This document shows positions 58,642-64,000 of a stretch of DNA of 64,000 nt, piece after piece. A program made the translations under genes and the position numbers. The DNA comes from Rosa chinensis (lineage: Eukaryota > Streptophyta > Magnoliopsida > Rosales > Rosaceae). The notes under the pieces are model-generated. The model worked only from the letters and a program-made list of their open reading frames with translations. It did not search any database and was not told where the DNA came from. How positions within the stretch are numbered: the stretch's first letter is position 1; each line of letters begins with the position of its first letter. The stretch is taken from contig NC_037092.1 in assembly GCF_002994745.2 (NCBI RefSeq), positions 965,501-1,029,500 on the forward strand, given 5' to 3'.

Positions 58642-58831
58642 TGTTGTAGGAGAATGAAATTGTGTGTTTATTATTGATAATAGGAGCCCTTATATAAGGA
58701 GTTACAAGGTATACAAAAGGTAAGAGAATCCGAATACAATTGAATACCTATAACACTTTCCTATTACAATCCTAAACCCTAGTTTGTAGAGGCACACTAT
58801 GTTGACATCCTTCAACACTCCTCCTTGTGCC
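58642..58831 (-). repeat. 3' LTR (176 bp) and polypurine tract of copia copy 2
   Basis: The LTR runs TGTTGTAGGA...TCCTTCAACA (58642-58817), with near-perfect inverted ends. Directly beside it the minus strand has GGCACAAGGAGGAG (58818-58831), the polypurine tract. TCTAG (58637-58641) is the candidate left copy of the target duplication. Confidence 0.85.
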
Positions 58832-58989
58832 GCTCAAACTTGGTGATGACTCTTTGATCGTTGCCTCGTTAAAAACCTTGCCAGGTAACAAAAACCCTGT
58901 GGGACAAAAATAACTCTAGTCGAAGGACAAAAAGAGCACAACACGTCATTCACTCTTCGAGATCGAACATATAGACATCATGCCTCCCC

Positions 58990-59446
58990 CTGATGTCAAT
59001 ATCTCCCCCTGATTGCTATAATCATGGGAGTTCGGATAACTTTCTCAATCCGATGCTCTTCACATGTTTCTCGAAGGTGGATTTAGGTAACGACTTAGTA
59101 AATAAGTTTGCTACATTATCATCTGATCGGATCTGGTTCACTTCAATATTTAGAAGTGCATGTTGTTGCTGATTGTAAAAGAATTTTGGCGATATATGCT
59201 TGGTGTTGTCGCCCTGATGAAACCTAATTTCATTTGCTCAATACAAGCTGCATTATCTTCATAAATACATGTAGGTTTATCTGTGGTAGACTTCAAACCA
59301 CAAGTTCCTCGAATGTGTCTAACTACAGACCTTAGCCATATGCATTCTCGCACGGCTTCATGTAGAGCAATAATCTCTGCATGATTTGAGGAAGTAGCAA
59401 AAAGGGTCTGCTTTGTAGACCTCCAAGATATCACAGTGCTTCCCAT
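58990..59446 (-). pseudogene. Copia RNase H (copy 2), frameshifted
   Basis: GSTVISWRSTKQT, SSNHAEIIALHEAVRECIWL and YEDNAACIEQMKLGFIR are copia RNase H motifs. The frame shifts right after GFIR, and the remaining C-terminal part (SDDNVADLFTKSL-like) can be followed only in another frame toward 58990. Confidence 0.7.
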
Positions 59447-59662
59447 GGTAAAGACATAACCCGTTTAGGAGCAACCTTTGTGAGGGTCAGAAAGATACCC
59501 AGCATCAGCAAAACCCATCAAGACATCGTTGTTATTTTGATGGAGGGGAGGAGGAGCACGGAAGGTGGCGTTTTGCCTTGTGGAGTTCGATCTCACACTT
59601 CCGTTATTTCTCTTCTCTCTGTAGGGATAAAACAAGCCCATATCAATCGTATCTCTCAGGTA

Positions 59663-61272
59663 TCAAAAGATTGTCTTTATGCCAATCCAATGGCGGCGTG
59701 TTGGCGCAGAACTATGTCGAGCTAACAAGTTCACTGCGAATGAGATGTCTGGTCTTGTGCATTGAGCTAAGTACAACAATGCTCCTATTGCACTTAGATA
59801 GGGCACTTCAGCCTCTAATAAGTCTTCGTCCTCATCCCTTGGACGAAACATATCTTTTTCAGGCTCAAGACTGCGACCAATCATGGGAGTACTCACAGGC
59901 TTTGCTTTATATTCATTAAAGCGCCTTAATAATTTTTGAGTATACGCTAACTGGTGGATCATAATCCCATCACTACGGTGCTCGATTTCCCAAGATCTTT
60001 CATCTCAAATTCAGATTTCAAGTACTTAGCAGTTTCCTTTAACTCATCTAGAGTTCCAATTAGGTTCATGTCATCGACATAAACTGCTATAATTGCAAAT
60101 CCGGAACTTGTCCTCTTTATAAACACGCATGGGCATATTTCATCATTGACATATCCCTTCCTAATCAAGTAGTCACTTAGACGGTTATACCACATCCGTC
60201 CAGATTGTTTCAATCCATATAGTGAGCGTCTCAATCTTATTGAAAATGCGCTCCGTGGTTTAGAGCCATTTGATTTGGGTAATTAAAGTCCATCTGGAAC
60301 CTTCATATATATATATATATATATATATATGTCTGAATCTAGATCCCCATAGAGATATGCTGTAACCACATCCATAAGCTACATGTCAAGTTTTTCGGAA
60401 ACTACCAAACTGACAAGGTAGCGGAATGTTATAACGTCCATTACGGGAGAGTATGTCTCCTCGTAGTCGATTCCAGGGCGTTGTAAGAAACCTTGCTCCA
60501 CAAGGAGGGCTTTGTATCTAACAACCTCATTTTTCTCATTACGCTTTCTAACAAAGACCCATTTATGGCCAACATGCTTTATACTTGGGGGTGTCAGCGT
60601 TATAGGCCCAAATACCTGTCTCTTTGTTAGTGAATCCAATTCAACCTGGATCGCATTTTTCCATTTAGGCCAGTCTGCTTTTCGTTGACATTCTTCAACG
60701 GAGCGAGGTTCGATATTATCATGTTCTATAATTCCTTGAGCGATAGAATATGCAAACACGTCATCAAGGATAATAGAGTCTCGACTCAACGTCTCATGTA
60801 CACTAGTGTAATTCATGGAGATTTCTCTATTCTCTAGAATTGGTTCTGACATTGGAGCGTCCCCCAATGATGTCTCTTGGACATAACCATAATCTGAAAT
60901 ATCTTCATGAGACGGGTTATTTATGTCGATGATTAATGGATCTCTTTGTGTCAAACTCGCTTTCTTTCTCGGGCCAGAATCCATCGAACCTTTGGGCCTC
61001 CCACTTTTCCTTGCTGGGAGCTCGGCCTGAGCCACATTGCCATCACCATTAGTGGTGGCAGCGCCTTGCTCAATACCCCTAGAGGTGGCGCCGTGTCCAC
61101 TATTTTTAGGGACATCAATCCTTGCAGGCACGTTTGCAGCAAGTATATGTGATCTTATCATTTTAGCGATATCAGAAAATGCGTTAGGCATAGAGTCTGC
61201 TACGTTCTGAAGATCGTGAATTCTCTGCACTTCAATTTCTAACTGTGCGGTTCGGGGATCAAGATGAGACAA
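59663..61272 (-). pseudogene. Copia reverse transcriptase (copy 2), broken
   Basis: The N-terminal RT block (HVGHKWVFVRKRNEKNEVVRYKA, FLQRPGIDYEETYSPV) is in 61272-60379. The catalytic AVYVDDMNLIG box and SLYGLKQSGRMWYNRL are in 60234-59959. The C-terminal block ([31 protein letters not shown]) is in 59962-59663. A TA microsatellite and frame breaks separate the first two. An upstream connector (GRPKGS-like) links to integrase. Confidence 0.8.
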
Positions 61273-61296
61273 AGTGGGGACAGACCACGACAGTTC

Positions 61297-62819
61297 CTAT
61301 TGTTTCTGTTGAACATTATTGTTCTTATCTCTCCCTAACGACTGGAAGATTGTCTCATCAAAGTGACAATCCGCAAATCTTGCGGTAAATTGATCGCTTG
61401 TCAAGGGTTCCAAATAACGGATAATGGTTGGAGAGTCATATCCAACATAAATGCCCAATCGTCTTTGAGGACCCATTTTGGTGCGCTGTGGCGGCGCAAT
61501 TGGCACATAAACTGCACACCCAAATATGCGTAAGTATGAGACATCATGCTCATATCCAGTAACCATCTGGGATGCAGAAAAGGGTTGAGTGACAGTAGGC
61601 CTCAGAAGAATAAGCACAGCTGCATGCAATATTGCATAGTCCCAAGTAGAAACAGGGAGATTGGTGCGCATAACCAATGCTCTAGCAATCATTTGAAGTC
61701 TTTTAATGGTGGCTTCTGCGAGACCATTTTGGGTGTGAATGTGAGGAACAGGGTGTTCAACCTCAATCCCAATGGACATGCAATAGTCATCAAAAGTTTT
61801 TGATGTAAACTCTCCAGCATTGTCAAGACTAATTGACTTAATGGGATAATCAGGGTGGTGAGCCCTTAACTTAATGATTTGTGCTAGGAGTTTAGCAAAT
61901 GCAGCATTTCTGGTGGACAAAAGCATGACATGTGACCAACGTGTCGATGCATCAACCAACACCATAAAATATCTAAATGGTCCGCAAGTTGGTTGGATAG
62001 GTCCACAAATATCACCTTGGATTCGTTGCAAGAATGGAATATTTTGTTTAGTATCCTTTGCATAGGATGGTCTCGATCCTAATTTTGATAAAGAGCAAGC
62101 TTTGCAAAACGAAAGATGGGCTGTAGAAGCAACCATGGAAGAATCCGGTTGAGCCACGAAGTCACAATTGACTTGAGAAGTAGAGAAAGGAACCAAGGAG
62201 GCATTAGTGGTGTCAATACCACTGTTGGGCGGCAGGGGGTAGGCAGCTCTGGCCCTACCTTGGACCGAATTTTTGTTCTGACTTATTTTCGTTTTGAAAA
62301 ATGGATGTCCATGTGAAGTCTTTAGTATACGGATCATCATATCACGACCTGGGTGTCCCAGACGATCGTGCCAAAGCCTATATGTGTCAGAATCCCATAA
62401 GTCATATCTCATGATATGGTTGGATTCAATAACTCGAATAATGGTTGCATACAACCCACTAGAGCGACACATAAGTTTCTCCAATACTTGTTTATGTCCG
62501 TAGTCATTAGAGGTGATGCAAAGGAACTCTTGTCCATTCTCACAATGTGTTTCCACATGAAAACCATTGACTCTTATATCTTTAAAACTCAATAGGGTCC
62601 TTCCAGCCCTAGGAGCATATAGAGTTCGGTGACATTAATACTTGTGCCATTTGGCAACATAAATTGAGCTGGTCCTCAACCATGAATCAATTGTGATGTT
62701 CCAGTCATCGTAGTCTCAGAAGATCGACTAGGCGTCATGCATAGAAATAGTTGCCTATGTCGCAATATAGTATGTGTGGTACCACTATCAACAAGGTATT
62801 CCAACTCTCCAGGAAACAT
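61297..62819 (-). pseudogene. Copia protease-integrase (copy 2)
   Basis: Pol appears to start at ATG 62819 (MFPGELEYLVDSG), and YLVDSGTTHTIL is the protease active site. A TGA at 62676-62678 and a frame change near 62600 break it. From 62592 a 431-codon frame carries GAG-pre-integrase with the HHCC zinc site (WHDRLGH, FCKAC) and the catalytic DDE residues in QGDICGP, SLDNAGEF and NGLAEATIK, followed by the integrase C-terminal region. Confidence 0.8.
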
Positions 62820-63173
62820 ACTGAAAAATAATAAAGTTAGAAATTAAAACCATGTCCATGACATTGAATAATACGATACTTTATTAATAAATGTAGCCAA
62901 TGATTACATCAAATGGTCTAAAAAGGTCTAATCCAAAATAAAGAAAATCAAACTGAGACTCGTTGTAGTCACTCTATTCGTTTGCCAACTCCAATCAAAT
63001 ATGACCAGGAAAGTAGAGAGAGAGGTTGGTGGAGCGAGGCTCGCTTAAGTACTAATTATCTCAATGACTTTCCTAGACATCATATTTTATTGGGTACGCC
63101 ACATAAGAAAGAGTTAATACAATTGTCATTTATTGACTATTACATGATTCTTGAAAAATAAAGAGGACTATTT
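62820..63173 (-). other. Noncoding gag-pol spacer with splice/poly(A)-like signals
   Basis: Between the gag stop (TAG 63174-63176) and the pol ATG (62819) lie about 350 AT-rich bases with stops in all frames. On the minus strand they contain several AATAAA-type hexamers (AATAAATGAC, CAATAAAATATG, TTAATAAAGTAT). They end with a T-rich tract plus CAG right before the pol ATG, as in an intron acceptor. Most copia elements have gag-pol as one frame. Confidence 0.55.
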
Positions 63174-64000
63174 CTAATCAAATTCTGCAGCATCCTTGTG
63201 CACTTCATCTTCAGCTTTGAAGTCCTCTACGGTGAGATTAACGTCTCCACCATTTTCTTCTTCTTCTGCAAGGTACACTTCGTGCTCCCTCAGGTCCCTA
63301 TATGCCCTGTATCTTGAAGCTAGTTGCTCGCTTGCCTTGCATTGCTTGAACCAATGCTCACTAGATCCACATCGATGACACATGTCATTGTGGTTGCCTC
63401 CCTTCAATTGAGGTGCACGTTGTGGGCGTTCCCTAGGAGGATTGGCGCCTCCACCACGAGCTATGGCTCCATTTCCATGGATAGGGTTGCCACGACCCCC
63501 TCTCTCACGTGTGGCATTGCCACCACGTGTATCCACTCCAAACTTGTGGTTTCCTTCCTGATTAAGGCGGTTATATGGATCCATACGTCCCTCATGTCCC
63601 TTATTCCTAGGGTTCCACTCCTTGCGCCCTCTTTTGGGTGCATTATAATTCGCCTCATGAACGCTCTTAGTTCCAATGGGCCTTGAATTATAATTCCCCA
63701 CTAGTATGTTATCATGTTTCTCAGCTACAGATATGATATTGATAAGCTGATGAAACCTCGTGATCCGTCCAGCATTGACTTCAGTACGGTATTGCTTTGA
63801 TACCACAATGGCTGAAACGGGGAAGGTGGAGAGAGTCTTCTCAATTAGCTCTTGCTCTGTGACAGGTTGTCCACAGAATCTCAACATGGATTGTAAGTGA
63901 AGAGCCTCTGAATTATATTCAGCAACAGACTTGAAGTCAGCAAAGCGCAGATTGTTCCATTGAACCTTCAAGTCAGGGATGAGGGAATCTTGGACATTGC
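63174..64000 (-). CDS. Copia Gag (copy 2), partial at window edge
   Basis: A frame open from the window edge to TAG 63174-63176. It carries the C-terminal part of the copia Gag core (LKVQWNNLRFADFKS), a Gly/Arg/Asn-rich segment, and a CCHC zinc knuckle (CHRCGSSEHWFKQC) about 60 residues before an acidic tail. The N-terminus (homologous to copy 1 residues 1-60) lies right of the window. Gag packages element RNA into virus-like particles. Unlike the pol part, this frame shows no break. Confidence 0.8.
   Translation of the reverse strand, partial: NVQDSLIPDLKVQWNNLRFADFKSVAEYNSEALHLQSMLRFCGQPVTEQELIEKTLSTFPVSAIVVSKQYRTEVNAGRITRFHQLINIISVAEKHDNILVGNYNSRPIGTKSVHEANYNAPKRGRKEWNPRNKGHEGRMDPYNRLNQEGNHKFGVDTRGGNATRERGGRGNPIHGNGAIARGGGANPPRERPQRAPQLKGGNHNDMCHRCGSSEHWFKQCKASEQLASRYRAYRDLREHEVYLAEEEENGGDVNLTVEDFKAEDEVHKDAAEFD

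Larger units (their letters stand above)
58642..64000 (-). mobile_element. Ty1/copia retrotransposon copy 2, runs off window
   Basis: Minus orientation: 3' LTR (58642-58817), RNase H, RT, integrase, protease, a noncoding spacer, then gag, which continues past 64000. Domain order PR-IN-RT-RH defines Ty1/copia. It is not intact: stops and frame changes occur in protease (TGA at 62676-62678), RT and RNase H, and a (TA)n run interrupts RT at about 60307-60331. The 5' LTR should lie to the right of the window. Confidence 0.85.

Overview
The window is nuclear DNA of a flowering plant, almost certainly a eudicot. Genes have many short introns with GT-AG borders, AT-rich intergenic DNA, TATA boxes, and plant-only families (plastid terminal oxidase, fibrillin, ACC oxidase, COP1, nsLTP). 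My guess is Rosaceae (strawberry/rose relatives), from how the proteins look; I could not test this.

Layout. 1-14.6 kb is repeat DNA: the end of a CACTA transposon, a long Ty3-type LTR remnant, a complete non-autonomous CACTA element (2017-6643, 3-bp AGA target duplication), and a near full-length decayed endogenous pararetrovirus (about 7.4-14.6 kb, minus strand) with its tRNA-Met primer site and a 35S-like TATA box. 15.7-38.2 kb is the gene-rich core: an nsLTP-like protein (+), a DUF3537/gustatory-receptor-like membrane protein (-), plastid terminal oxidase PTOX (+), COP1 (+), a small box C/D snoRNA cluster with its own telo-box/site II promoter (-), a CLMP1-type TPR-PB1 protein (+) and an ACC oxidase (-). 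38.2-52 kb is gene-poor: one RING protein (-) at 46.6-47.3 kb among short DNA transposons. Four hAT-type elements and one long-TIR element have readable target duplications. A fibrillin gene (+) lies at 52.5-53.7 kb. From 54.2 kb to the end there are two related Ty1/copia elements on the minus strand. The second appears to be inserted in the 5' LTR of the first.

How the genes relate: there is no operon-like organisation. Several genes serve plastid or light biology (PTOX in carotenoid/plastoquinol redox, COP1 in light signalling, CLMP1 in chloroplast separation, fibrillin in plastoglobules), but I see no shared regulation and treat their proximity as chance. The least ordinary items are the snoRNA cluster, whose clearest member carries a 16-nt match to 25S rRNA; the pararetrovirus with coding sequence running up to its primer site; and a copia element whose gag and pol are separated by a noncoding spacer with poly(A)-like signals and a splice-acceptor-like end.

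Exon borders were placed by eye from splice consensus, reading-frame continuity and remembered family sequence; no alignment was run.
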